A stretch of 50,334 nt of DNA. Origin: Candidatus Woesearchaeota archaeon CG10_big_fil_rev_8_21_14_0_10_37_12 (GTDB taxonomy: Archaea > Nanobdellota > Nanobdellia > Woesearchaeales > ARS49). A model generated the notes under the pieces. The model was given only the letters and a program-made list of their open reading frames with translations. It did not search any database and was not told where the DNA came from. Both the position numbers and the translations under genes were made by a program. The stretch spans positions 125,899-176,232 of the forward strand of contig PCYA01000009.1 of the NCBI GenBank assembly GCA_002762795.1, written 5' to 3'. How positions within the stretch are numbered: the first letter of the stretch is position 1; the number at the start of each line of letters is the position of its first letter. Of the stretch, positions 9,247-16,497 are shown piece by piece.

Positions 9247-9513
9247 ATGGCACAAACAGAACAAGCAGGAAATTATAACCGAGTTTTGTATACTGAAAAG
9301 AGACATGGTATTCGTTTAGTTTATGGAGTAATAATAATTGACCCAACTGGCAAAGAGGTTTCACGGACAAAATATCATGGCAGAAAAGTATTTGAAAACT
9401 ACTTAATAACTACTCGAGGAAGATTTGCTAGAACGTCTATCCAAGACAATTATAAAAACGATTCAAGCATAGAAGAACTTGTAAAATCAAGTGAAGAAAC
9501 GACAGAACCTTAA
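9247..9513 (+). CDS. Small hypothetical protein (88 aa)
   Basis: I do not recognise this protein. It is soluble, with an N-terminal beta-strand pattern (NRVLYTEKRHGIRLVYGVIIIDPTGKEV) and an acidic C-terminus. A TATA-like stretch (CTATATAG) about 40 nt upstream supports expression. The last 4 nt overlap the convergent binding-lipoprotein gene. Codon use matches the neighbours. Confidence 0.5.
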   Translation: MAQTEQAGNYNRVLYTEKRHGIRLVYGVIIIDPTGKEVSRTKYHGRKVFENYLITTRGRFARTSIQDNYKNDSSIEELVKSSEETTEP

Positions 9514-10481
9514 TCTTTTAGCTTAATAACAGCACCATTCTCAATTTTAAACAAACCAATATTTCTCGTGCTGATACCTTCATCGTCAAACTTATCAGAT
9601 GTTTCTAAACCATTTTTAACACAAGCATATTCTCCATTACACTGTTCAATCGCATTAATCAAAATATCAGCAGCTTGATACGCTAAACTATACGTTCCGC
9701 CTTTTTCATCATCAATACCATCAGGATACGAAAAAATAACTCCCTCAACAAGATCACGCACAAAAGGCATCTCTACAACATACGTTCCATAAACTGGAAC
9801 ATCATTTTCTTGCCCTCTTAACTTTACTAACCCATTGTAGATAAAAAATGACAAATCACTAACAAAAACTGCATCAGGATTTAATGCCTGAATTTTCGTT
9901 AATGCTAATTGCGTATCATCAGGAGTATCTCCACGAAGCTTTACATTCTCTAAAACATCCCCTTCAAAATGCTCAAGAAATGCACTTGCAAGCGTTTGTG
10001 AAAACGCATTATCGTAAGAAATTACAACAGCAGTTTGATAACCATCTCTTGTGATTTTATCAGCCATAAATGCACTTTCCTGTTCTAACGAATATTGAAT
10101 CTGAAACAACTTCTTATTGCTCATCTCCCACAAATCATGTGTTGCAGCACTCGGAATAATCGCAAGCTGATCCTTGCTTGCCAACTCTGTAGCAACAATT
10201 TGCTGCGGAGACCCGCAACCTGGCCCTAGAATGAATTGCACATCATCAACTTCTGTCAATCTCTTGTACGCAGTTGATGTCTTCACATTATCACACACAG
10301 TATCTTCAACAATAAAACTAACACGTCCTTGATTTGCATCTTCAATACCCTGAATGATTTGTTCACCAAACGGAGCAAATGCACCAGACATAGGCACAAG
10401 TACGCCAACTTTTACTTTTTCCTCTTGCGCACACGCTGTAAGAAACATAACGAAAATCAACATAAATCCAGTAAATCGCAT
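9510..10481 (-). CDS. Branched-chain amino acid type substrate-binding lipoprotein
   Basis: This is a periplasmic-binding-protein type I fold of the Leu/Ile/Val receptor family (323 aa). The signal peptide ends in LTAC (cysteine 17), and the mature part starts KVKVGVLVPMSGAFAPFGEQIIQGIEDAN, the standard first strand and helix. The conserved GPGCGSPQQIV segment lines the ligand cleft in this family. It would bind an amino acid or similar ligand at the outer membrane face. No permease or ATPase gene of an ABC transporter lies in the window. Two related proteins occur at 20265 and 42895. Unlike those, this one has no TrmB neighbour and no CTAAGGGGGA motif upstream. Confidence 0.85.
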   Translation of the reverse strand: MRFTGFMLIFVMFLTACAQEEKVKVGVLVPMSGAFAPFGEQIIQGIEDANQGRVSFIVEDTVCDNVKTSTAYKRLTEVDDVQFILGPGCGSPQQIVATELASKDQLAIIPSAATHDLWEMSNKKLFQIQYSLEQESAFMADKITRDGYQTAVVISYDNAFSQTLASAFLEHFEGDVLENVKLRGDTPDDTQLALTKIQALNPDAVFVSDLSFFIYNGLVKLRGQENDVPVYGTYVVEMPFVRDLVEGVIFSYPDGIDDEKGGTYSLAYQAADILINAIEQCNGEYACVKNGLETSDKFDDEGISTRNIGLFKIENGAVIKLKD

Positions 10482-10582
10482 GTTGTGTATTGCTTTTTAA
10501 TACTATTAAAACTTGTCGTTAGCTTTATAAACCAGCATTTGTGCAAAACTAATATTGCCCCTGTAGGCTAGCTTGGATATCG

Positions 10583-10681
10583 GGGAAATAAACAAAAGCT
10601 CCTGTAGGCTAACTTGGATAGACTGCACGGTTGCGGTCCGTGTGATCGGGGTTCAAATCCCCGCAGGAGCGTTTATTTCCC
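10583..10681 (+). repeat. 11-bp inverted repeat enclosing the inner tRNA-Arg
   Basis: GGGAAATAAAC (10583-10593) is the exact complement of GTTTATTTCCC (10671-10681). Only AAAA separates the left arm from the acceptor stem, and nothing separates the right arm. In RNA this makes an almost continuous 18-bp helix with one bulge, closing the inner tRNA into its own domain within the insertion. Confidence 0.85.
10598..10671 (+). tRNA. tRNA-Arg(GCG), complete, nested inside another tRNA-Arg gene
   Basis: Acceptor GCTCCTG pairs with CAGGAGC; the anticodon arm is CACGG-TTGCGGT-CCGTG with U33 and anticodon GCG (reads CGC/CGU). The variable loop is TGAT, the T-arm is CGGGG-TTCAAAT-CCCCG and the discriminator is G. 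The D-loop has TTGGATA, giving the G18-G19-A20 expected of an arginine tRNA. The D-stem is weak in both tRNAs of the locus. The gene is flanked by an 11-bp inverted repeat (GGGAAATAAAC/GTTTATTTCCC) whose right arm begins at the discriminator base, so a long helix would stack on its acceptor stem. Confidence 0.88.
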
Positions 10682-10684
10682 AGA

Positions 10685-10730
10685 ACTTGAAAACTCATAT
10701 ACAAAAATTTAAAAGTGTGAGTTTTCAAGT
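10685..10730 (+). repeat. 13-bp hairpin abutting the second exon of the outer tRNA-Arg
   Basis: ACTTGAAAACTCA (10685-10697) pairs perfectly with TGAGTTTTCAAGT (10718-10730), with wobble pairs continuing inward. The stem ends exactly at the inferred insertion/exon border (10730/10731). Its loop contains a TATA-like AATTTAAAAG (about 10705-10715), about 20-25 nt before exon 2, so the second half might also have its own promoter. Confidence 0.8.
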
Positions 10731-10816
10731 GACTGTGCGGTTGCGGTCCGTATGACCTGGGTTCAAATCCCAGCAGGGGCGTTTCTTTTTTAAACTCCTA
10801 ATTTATTCTCATAAAT

Positions 10817-11911
10817 ATGGTTGAAATAACCCCAGAAATACAAGAACAATTAGACGAACAAAAAAAGAACTGCATTTTCTGTAAAATTATTTCTGGAGAA
10901 CAAGAATCCAAACAAGTCTATCAAGACAAATTTATTCTAGGAGCACTGGACATTAATCCTGCAGTAAAAGGACACGTATTGTTAATGCCAAAAGAGCATT
11001 ACCCAATCATGCCATACATACCACCAGAAACATTCAAACAAATGTTTGGACAAATCGCACCATTAATCAATGCCGTAAAAAAAGCAATGATGACAACAGG
11101 AGCAAACGTTTTTATTGCAAACGGAGGAATAGCAGGACAACAAAGCCCGCACTTTCTTATACACTTACTCGCTCGAGAAAACGGAGACGGACTAAACCAC
11201 TTCTCATTCGATAAAAAACAACACATAGAAGAACAAAAAACAAAAGAAGCAAACGAACTAATAGCACATAATTTACCCTTAATGCTACGCAATCACTTTA
11301 CAAGAAATCCAGCCAAATGGCACACAGAAAAAAACCTCACAATAGCAAAACACTTACAAGAAATAAACAAACAAAAACAAATCGTCTACGCAGACGAAAA
11401 AGCAATAGTATCAGTAGCACAAACACCACAAGCAACAGGACACCTTATTGTTTACTCACAAGAAGAAGAAAAATACTTTGAAAACTTAAACAATGAAAGC
11501 GCAGCACACTTATTTTACGTAGCATCATATTGCGCAACAGCAGTATTTGAAGGACTAGGCGCACACGGAACAAACATCATACTCAAAACAGGAGAAAGCG
11601 GAGACAACAAAGACGGCAAGCTTGAAATTCACATACTTCCAAGATACGAAGAAGATGGTCTGGACTTATTATGGAAACCAATGGAACCAAAACCAAACCT
11701 AGATGACATACAATCAAAAATAAAAGACGAAACATTTCTTGTAGAATATGCAATGAAAGAAGAAGAAAAACCGCGAGTGGTTGATCTGGATAAAGACATT
11801 CAAATAATAACTGAGAAAAAAACAAAGAAAACTGAGGAAAAGGAAGAAAATAAAACTGATAACAAAGAAGATGAAATTAGTGAAGCGATAAAACAGTTGA
11901 AGAGCGAGTGA
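10817..11911 (+). CDS. Tandem HIT-like protein with degenerate active sites
   Basis: The first HIT domain (about 15-135) opens with a zinc-type CIFCKI and has the typical HVLLMPKEH strand. Its signature reads SPHFLIHLLAR where the family has HxHxH, so the central nucleophilic histidine is leucine. A second HIT-like repeat follows (about 175-300, with YADEKAIVSVAQTPQATGHLIVYS), whose signature is KLEIHILPR, again keeping only the last histidine. A charged Lys/Glu tail completes 364 aa. Known HIT proteins hydrolyse or transfer nucleotides; this one probably binds but may not cleave them. It starts 36 nt after the tRNA-Arg locus and may share its transcription. Confidence 0.8.
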   Translation: MVEITPEIQEQLDEQKKNCIFCKIISGEQESKQVYQDKFILGALDINPAVKGHVLLMPKEHYPIMPYIPPETFKQMFGQIAPLINAVKKAMMTTGANVFIANGGIAGQQSPHFLIHLLARENGDGLNHFSFDKKQHIEEQKTKEANELIAHNLPLMLRNHFTRNPAKWHTEKNLTIAKHLQEINKQKQIVYADEKAIVSVAQTPQATGHLIVYSQEEEKYFENLNNESAAHLFYVASYCATAVFEGLGAHGTNIILKTGESGDNKDGKLEIHILPRYEEDGLDLLWKPMEPKPNLDDIQSKIKDETFLVEYAMKEEEKPRVVDLDKDIQIITEKKTKKTEEKEENKTDNKEDEISEAIKQLKSE

Positions 11912-11942
11912 AGTTAAACTTTTTTTCCCAAGATGTAACTTT

Positions 11943-12140
11943 TTAGTTCAGTTTGTTTTTTGGTGTAGTCTTTAAGATAGGCAGGTGTTCGGTGTTTATT
12001 TGTGGTAGGTATTTTCTGTTAAAGAAACTTGCTCTTGCGTAGCTTGCCACGTTTGGGAAGCCGAACAGTTTTGAGTCGTGAGAGAGTTGCACGTACTCTT
12101 GTTTGGTTAGTCTTATTTTTAGTGTGTGATTTCTTGGCAT
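11943..12140 (-). CDS. MobC/ribbon-helix-helix-like small protein
   Basis: This 65-aa basic protein has the pattern TLKIRLTKQEYVQLSHDSKLFGFPNVASYARASFF, resembling the RHH-type DNA-binding domain of MobC and related plasmid accessory proteins. It lies 4 nt downstream of the HerA-like ATPase gene on the same strand, so they form one operon. The combination of an RHH protein and a DNA-pumping ATPase suggests plasmid or conjugative ancestry. The assignment is by pattern only. Confidence 0.6.
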   Translation of the reverse strand: MPRNHTLKIRLTKQEYVQLSHDSKLFGFPNVASYARASFFNRKYLPQINTEHLPILKTTPKNKLN

Positions 12141-12144
12141 TTTT

Positions 12145-14091
12145 TTAGATTCTTGGAATAATAATTCTCAGATCTTTATGAGGGTAAAGTTGGTGTTTTT
12201 TAAGTTCAGAAAGTATGGTATTGTGTGCTGTTTTGTTTGTTACTGCGATGATAATTTTTCGATTTTCTTGTAAGTGTGTTATGATATGTTTGAACCAGTG
12301 CTTTGATTTTCCTGTTTCTATTTCGATAACGACTTCTTTGTTGACCAGAATATCTGGACGGCATGTTTTGAGTTGTGTTTCTTTTTCAACAGTGTGCCCT
12401 GCTTTTTCTAGTTCTTCAAATATTCGTTGTTGGTAGTATTGATGTTCTGACCCGCAGGACTGGAATATTTCTTGTTGTTGTGTTTGAAGTCTTAAGTAGA
12501 ATGTTCCTTTTTTTGTTGAGTTAAGAAGGTTCTTTTTTCCTTTTTTATCTCTAATCTCGGTTTCTTGTAGTAATTGTTTTTCTATCAATTTTTTCTTTAT
12601 CGTGTTACCTGTGGCATTACTTAGATTACAGTTTTTGTAGTGTTGAATAGTGGTATGGATTGGATTGTTTTGTGTGCTTTGAAGAAACATTATCTCATTT
12701 TCGTTAAGCAATGGATAATCTATCAGTGTTTCTTTTTTAGTTGTTTGTACGTCAAGTTTTCTTCTCTTGTTCATGTGTTCTTTGACGTCATTATCTGTTA
12801 TTTTTCCTTTGTTGACAGGGTAATGTGGTATTTGTATGAGAACGGGTTTTGGCCAGCGTTCCTGTTGCCTCATTACTGCCATTCCAACTGGAAGTTTTGA
12901 GAGGTGTTTTCTTTCTTCGTCGTTAAGTATGACTGCGTTTCCTATGGTGTTGATATCTGAGTGATGTTTTTGGTTAAGCGCGATGGTTGTTGAGGTATTT
13001 GCGAAAGCGACATCGCTTAACTTTGAAGCAAGTTGATCAATAATGATGATACTGGTTCCCAGCTCTCTTTCTTCGCGAAGCAATTTTTCTAGAACTCCCT
13101 CTTCTTCTCCAAGTTTTTTTCTTGGCAACAAATGATGCGCTTCTTCTATAATGAGTACATCTTGCAGTTTTTCTCTGTTTGGATTTGAGAGTTTGTGTTT
13201 GTGCCGATATTCTAACAGTAGTGCTATTAAGAATTTTTTGTCGTGTTGCGATATGGCGTCAACTTCGAAAATTACTTTTTTGTTAAGAAGGTTTTCTAGT
13301 TGTAATAGTTTTTGTGTATTGAGTGCTTTTCCCATTGTTCCAAAATTTAACATTTTGATAGCTCTCATTGTTGACTGCAACCATTGGCTTTCGCGCGATT
13401 TTGTCGTGTATGATTCAAGCCACTGCTGCACGTTTCTAAACGTTGGGTACTTGTCAACAGCTTCTGAGTAAACACCAAAATTTTTATACAAGTTATCAAT
13501 ACATTTAACGAGTAGGCTATGCGCTCCCTCTCCTAAGAAAAATGTTTTGCACAATAATGCAACAACAAGACGTATGTGATTGTGTGGAGAATTTATTGGA
13601 ATGAGTGGATTAAACATATCAAGGTTAGCAACATCCCTGCCTACAGTGTAAATCAACAATTCTTTGTGTTGTTCAAGCAAGTCCCGATAGTTTCTTTTAA
13701 AATCAAATATCCAAAAAGGCTTGTTGTGTTTAATGAGTTGATCTATGAGATGAAAGCAAGCATTTGTTTTTCCAGAACCGCTTCTTCCAACAATTGCAAT
13801 GTGTGACAACCATTCTTTTTCTTGAAGAAAGAAGTCATAGAGTTTCTTATTGCCATAGAGAACAGTTCCAATATTATATGTTCCTTTTTTAGCTACCTGT
13901 TCTGGAGGTGGTGGAAAAAGTACTTGAGTAGTGTAATCTAATTGTATAGTTTCTGTTGCTTTGAGTTGTAAATACTGCAATATTTGCTGTTTTCCTTTTG
14001 CATCTTCTGCAAGAAAAGCAATCCACCAATTTTTACACTCATTCGCGCCAAGTATTGGTTCTAGTTTTCGTAGTAATTCGTTTATTTCCAT
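12145..14091 (-). CDS. HerA/VirD4-type DNA-translocase ATPase with C-terminal nuclease-like domain
   Basis: This P-loop ATPase of the HerA/FtsK/TraG class moves DNA through a hexameric ring. Walker A is GRSGSGKT near residue 110 and Walker B is DVLIIEEAHHLLP near 315. A glutamine-rich basic region follows, then a C-terminal domain with RPDILVNKEVVIEIETGK. That resembles the core of PD-(D/E)xK nuclease folds, although the last catalytic position is shifted. The ATG at 14091 overlaps the stop codon of the upstream gene (ATGGAAATAA), so translation is probably coupled. An in-frame ATG 78 nt upstream would add an implausible basic extension. I favour a conjugation or virus-like element component over the chromosomal HerA-NurA repair pair, because Mre11/Rad50 are absent and recombinases lie nearby. 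Confidence 0.8.
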   Translation of the reverse strand: MEINELLRKLEPILGANECKNWWIAFLAEDAKGKQQILQYLQLKATETIQLDYTTQVLFPPPPEQVAKKGTYNIGTVLYGNKKLYDFFLQEKEWLSHIAIVGRSGSGKTNACFHLIDQLIKHNKPFWIFDFKRNYRDLLEQHKELLIYTVGRDVANLDMFNPLIPINSPHNHIRLVVALLCKTFFLGEGAHSLLVKCIDNLYKNFGVYSEAVDKYPTFRNVQQWLESYTTKSRESQWLQSTMRAIKMLNFGTMGKALNTQKLLQLENLLNKKVIFEVDAISQHDKKFLIALLLEYRHKHKLSNPNREKLQDVLIIEEAHHLLPRKKLGEEEGVLEKLLREERELGTSIIIIDQLASKLSDVAFANTSTTIALNQKHHSDINTIGNAVILNDEERKHLSKLPVGMAVMRQQERWPKPVLIQIPHYPVNKGKITDNDVKEHMNKRRKLDVQTTKKETLIDYPLLNENEIMFLQSTQNNPIHTTIQHYKNCNLSNATGNTIKKKLIEKQLLQETEIRDKKGKKNLLNSTKKGTFYLRLQTQQQEIFQSCGSEHQYYQQRIFEELEKAGHTVEKETQLKTCRPDILVNKEVVIEIETGKSKHWFKHIITHLQENRKIIIAVTNKTAHNTILSELKKHQLYPHKDLRIIIPRI

Positions 14092-14450
14092 TTTGCAAGT
14101 TTTGTTTTTGATTGTTCTTCTAGAATGATTTCTTCGAGCATGAGACGCAATTGCATTTTTTCTTTCCACAATTCAAGCTCAACTTCTCGTCTTTGTTCAG
14201 CAATTTTATCTAGCGCCTGATAAATAGAGTTAGCACGAGAAGTGTCAACAGGGTAACAGAATCTGCGCTGCGTTATCTTCAATAATTGATTGTCCAGTTT
14301 TACTTCTTCAAACAACAAGCATTCAATCTGCTTTTTGTGAAGCTCTTCACGCTCTTCGATTAATCCCTCAATAAATTCTTTCTTATGTGTTGTCTGTTGA
14401 AGTTTTTCTTGCAACCAATTGTTAGCATTTAGACCAATCATGTGACTCAT
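14082..14450 (-). CDS. Coiled-coil accessory protein of the mobile region
   Basis: This is a 122-aa, almost entirely helical protein rich in Glu, Lys and Leu (LIEEREELHKKQIECLLFEE, EQRREVELELWKEKMQLRLMLEE), predicted to form coiled coils. It has no known domain. Its stop codon overlaps the ATPase start, so it is the first gene of a three-gene operon with the HerA-like ATPase and the RHH protein. By analogy it may be an adaptor or stability factor for the ATPase. That is inference from position. Confidence 0.6.
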   Translation of the reverse strand: MSHMIGLNANNWLQEKLQQTTHKKEFIEGLIEEREELHKKQIECLLFEEVKLDNQLLKITQRRFCYPVDTSRANSIYQALDKIAEQRREVELELWKEKMQLRLMLEEIILEEQSKTKLAKWK

Positions 14451-14623
14451 TCAAACAACAAGAATTAATATTCGTATAAGGGTAAACTTACCACCATTTC
14501 TTTTGATGAGATGTACTGGACACTGGACAAGCATGTGCGTAAAACATAATTGTTCACTGACTCAGTTGGTGAAGAGGGGGTAGTTATACTACTATTCCTT
14601 CTACACAAAAAACAAAAAAGAGG

Positions 14624-14637
14624 TTTTTGTGGCCCTC
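14624..14637 (+). repeat. 14-bp direct repeat, left copy
   Basis: TTTTTGTGGCCCTC occurs here and again at 17773-17786 in the same orientation. The two copies bracket the RHH gene, the tyrosine recombinase and the cassette-like units, as attachment sites of an integrated element would. The left copy is also part of a TTTGTGG/CCACAAA hairpin (14626-14650). Confidence 0.45.
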
Positions 14638-14681
14638 AAAAGCCCACAAACATTAAACCATGAAAAATATCAAACTAGAGC

Positions 14682-14912
14682 ATGATCCAACGAAAATACA
14701 CGAGAAGAGAAAACGTCAGCCTACCAGTTGGTCTGCTTCACCAAGTTGACAGAGCAATCGAACAATCAGAACTCTTCACCTCCCGCGCAAGGTTCATAGA
14801 AGAAGCCACCAAACAACAACTATACAAACTATTCCAACTCAAAATAATAATGTACGGAATAAAAAACACAAAAGAAAAAACTGAAGAACAACAAAATCAG
14901 AAAGAGACTTGA
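14682..14912 (+). CDS. CopG-like ribbon-helix-helix protein
   Basis: The 76-aa sequence RRENVSLPVGLLHQVDRAIEQSELFTSRARFIEEATKQQL has the strand-helix-helix spacing of CopG/Arc repressors. One short strand contacts DNA, and F/I positions pack the dimer. A Lys/Glu-rich tail follows. It lies just inside the left 14-bp repeat and convergent to the tyrosine recombinase, so it could control excision or copy number of the element. A GTAG-TTATA-CTAC palindrome about 90 nt upstream is a possible operator. Confidence 0.7.
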   Translation: MIQRKYTRRENVSLPVGLLHQVDRAIEQSELFTSRARFIEEATKQQLYKLFQLKIIMYGIKNTKEKTEEQQNQKET

Positions 14913-14927
14913 CGCCGGACGACGGAG

Positions 14928-16001
14928 TTACTTTATTTTGTCAACAACTTTTTGTAATTCTTCAGTGTTGCAATCGCATATTTCTGTTATTGGTACAAGT
15001 TCTTCACATTTGCATCTTTGAACTTGCATGTTGTTTTCCTTGATGTTGTTAGTTGTTTTTATGTTGTTTAGTTGTAAGATCATGTCATTGGTATCTTTTG
15101 CTGTCATGTGTATGTATACTGATGGCATTTTGCTTTCTGGAACCCATCCCATGTAATTACAAAGTTGATAACCTGTTAGAAAGTGCGATAGGAATGTTCC
15201 TCTTCCATGTCTGAAACTATGCGGGTTAACTTTCTTAGTGAGTCCTGATTTTTTTGCAGTTTTTTGCAGTAGTTCGTATAATCTTTGGTGCGATATTTGT
15301 TTTTTCAGTTTTCCTTTTGTGTTTATCCAGACTGGAGAATCTGGTTTATCTTTGAGTGGGTGTTCTTGAAACCATTTTTTTAAGTAATATGTAGAATATA
15401 CTACTCGTACTGGTCTGAAACCAGTTTTTCCTTGCACGTTAAGTAATGCTCCGTTTTTATCAAAGCTTACATGTCTTATGGCAAGGTTTCCTATTTCTCC
15501 TATTCTGCAACCAGACTCTCCCAAACAAGCAATGAATGCTTTATCACGAATACTTTTAGCAGTTGTAACAAGAGTTACTATGTCGTCTGCTGTTGGAAAC
15601 TCATTAGGCATTCTTCTTGGCGATTTATTTTTTGAGATACTGATGTTTATCCAACTTACGATTTCAGGATATTCTTTTGTATTTCCGTAAAGCCATTTGA
15701 AAAAAAGTTTGATTATTACTTTATATGATTGAACAGTCCAAGGCGAATACTGTTTACAAGATAGTTGCTCAAGAATTTTTTCAATATCTTGCCTCTCAAC
15801 AATTTCAAAGTCTTTCCCTAACAATTCACTTAATTGTTTCAAATAACACAAATACTTAATCACTCTTGGTTTTGAGATTCCATTAGCTAAAGAAAACCTA
15901 GCAAATGATTGGATATGTTTTTTATTACTTTCACAAATATTGCTTTCTTCCAAAAGTATAAACGAACGTTCCAACTTTCTATCATACTTATGAATATCAA
16001 G
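14928..16001 (-). CDS. Tyrosine recombinase (integrase)
   Basis: This is a DNA breakage-rejoining enzyme of the phage integrase/XerA type (357 aa from the chosen start). An N-terminal SAM-like core-binding domain covers about 10-110. The catalytic set is complete: R167 (GCRIGE), K193, H262 and R265 (PHSFRH), W287, and the nucleophile Y297 (SVYIHM). A TATA box (CTATAAAC, about 16026-16033) sits 25-28 nt before the ATG at 16001, which favours a leaderless start there and rejects a 46-residue extension into repeat DNA. The gene points away from the cassette-like units whose first core lies 76 nt upstream, the same relation as intI and attI in integrons. I do not see the extra segment before the HxxR box that defines IntI. 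Confidence 0.9.
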   Translation of the reverse strand, partial: LDIHKYDRKLERSFILLEESNICESNKKHIQSFARFSLANGISKPRVIKYLCYLKQLSELLGKDFEIVERQDIEKILEQLSCKQYSPWTVQSYKVIIKLFFKWLYGNTKEYPEIVSWINISISKNKSPRRMPNEFPTADDIVTLVTTAKSIRDKAFIACLGESGCRIGEIGNLAIRHVSFDKNGALLNVQGKTGFRPVRVVYSTYYLKKWFQEHPLKDKPDSPVWINTKGKLKKQISHQRLYELLQKTAKKSGLTKKVNPHSFRHGRGTFLSHFLTGYQLCNYMGWVPESKMPSVYIHMTAKDTNDMILQLNNIKTTNNIKENNMQVQRCKCEELVPITEICDCNTEELQKVVDKIK

Positions 16002-16040
16002 CATACACTCAAAAGAGCAAATCAAGTTTATAGTGCTTGC

Positions 16041-16126
16041 AGTACTCAACGGGCCACAAAAAGAAAACAATTTGATGTTGGGCGACGGCATTACTGCGTT
16101 GGTAGCAGAGTGTTTCAGGGTATTCG
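16041..16126. other. attI-like site: core copy 1 with conserved leader
   Basis: GTTGGGCGACG starts at 16077, and 48 nt from 16079 to 16126 are identical at 47 positions to 16847-16894. An AGTACTCAAC element lies 26 nt before the core. The sequence left of the core is unrelated to that of the other copies except for this element. A hairpin GAGTGTTTCAG/CTGAATCACTC (one mismatch, about 16109-16142) lies within and after the conserved block. Confidence 0.6.
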
Positions 16127-16227
16127 CAGACTGAATCACTCTTCGCTATGTGTGAATGGAAGGGTATTCAGAGGGATTCTGTGAATGCCAAGGAAGATTA
16201 ATAAGGTGAGTTGAATCGCTTAGGAGT

Positions 16228-16497
16228 ATGGATAATTTGGATGTCAAGCAAATCTGCAAAGAACTAGCAGAGTTACTGAATGAAGCAGCTTGTGAAGTGA
16301 CTGAACCAGTGAGGAGTAGTGCAGCAGCTTTGAAAGAGCAATACTGGGATGCACGGCCAGTTTTGCCCAAAATTGTTATTGAAGCACTTGATGTTCTCAC
16401 ACTTCTAGAGGCTGACGTGCCAAGCCCACCGTTACCTTCATCGGCACGTTTGCGAGAGTTAGCTGAAAAACTTCAACGTCTCAGTGATTCTTGTTGA
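16228..16497 (+). CDS. Cassette unit 1 helical protein (89 aa)
   Basis: No known family recognised. The predicted protein is helical, with a pattern shared with the 92-aa product of unit 2: LDV near the N-terminus, a leucine-rich helix (CKELAELLNE), a PV-S segment, Y--A-PVL in the middle, then paired leucine helices. The shared pattern over the full length shows that the two are paralogs. A GGAG sequence precedes the ATG by 2-3 nt, and a TTAATAAG TATA-like box lies about 28-30 nt upstream. It overlaps the convergent gene by 17 nt at the 3' end. Confidence 0.6.
   Translation: MDNLDVKQICKELAELLNEAACEVTEPVRSSAAALKEQYWDARPVLPKIVIEALDVLTLLEADVPSPPLPSSARLRELAEKLQRLSDSC

Larger units (their letters stand above)
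10557..10781 (+). tRNA. tRNA-Arg(GCG), interrupted in the D-loop by 151 nt containing another tRNA
   Basis: Exon 1 is 10557-10579 (acceptor strand GCCCCTG, D-arm to GGATA). Exon 2 is 10731-10781 (GACTG, anticodon arm TGCGG-TTGCGGT-CCGTA, T-arm CTGGG-TTCAAAT-CCCAG, acceptor CAGGGGC, discriminator G). Joined, they give a 74-nt tRNA aligning base for base with the inner tRNA-Arg. Arginine identity marks are present (C35, A20 after G18-G19). The acceptor stem closes only if both halves meet. Position 15 and the last variable-loop base (48) are G and C here but A and T in the inner tRNA. The inserted DNA spans A21/G22 and has no classical bulge-helix-bulge. The best version pairs three of four central bases, 10574-10577 with 10725-10728. 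It could be spliced, assembled in trans from two transcripts, or recently broken. Confidence 0.7.

Noticed and set aside
10598-10671. Reading the inner tRNA as alanine (anticodon UGC)
   Set aside because: Shifting the loop by one base breaks the anticodon stem. CACGG/CCGTG pairs perfectly only with anticodon GCG.
12145-14169. 78-nt longer start for the HerA-like ATPase
   Set aside because: The extension is strongly basic and lies inside the upstream gene, whereas the ATG at 14091 overlaps that gene's stop codon in a coupling arrangement.
14928-16001. Calling the recombinase a true integron integrase (IntI)
   Set aside because: The catalytic set is present but I do not see the extra segment near the HxxR box that defines IntI; the protein looks more like an archaeal Xer or plasmid integrase.
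14928-16139. 46-residue N-terminal extension of the tyrosine recombinase
   Set aside because: It would run into the conserved non-coding border shared with 16847-16894, and a TATA box stands 25-28 nt before the ATG at 16001.
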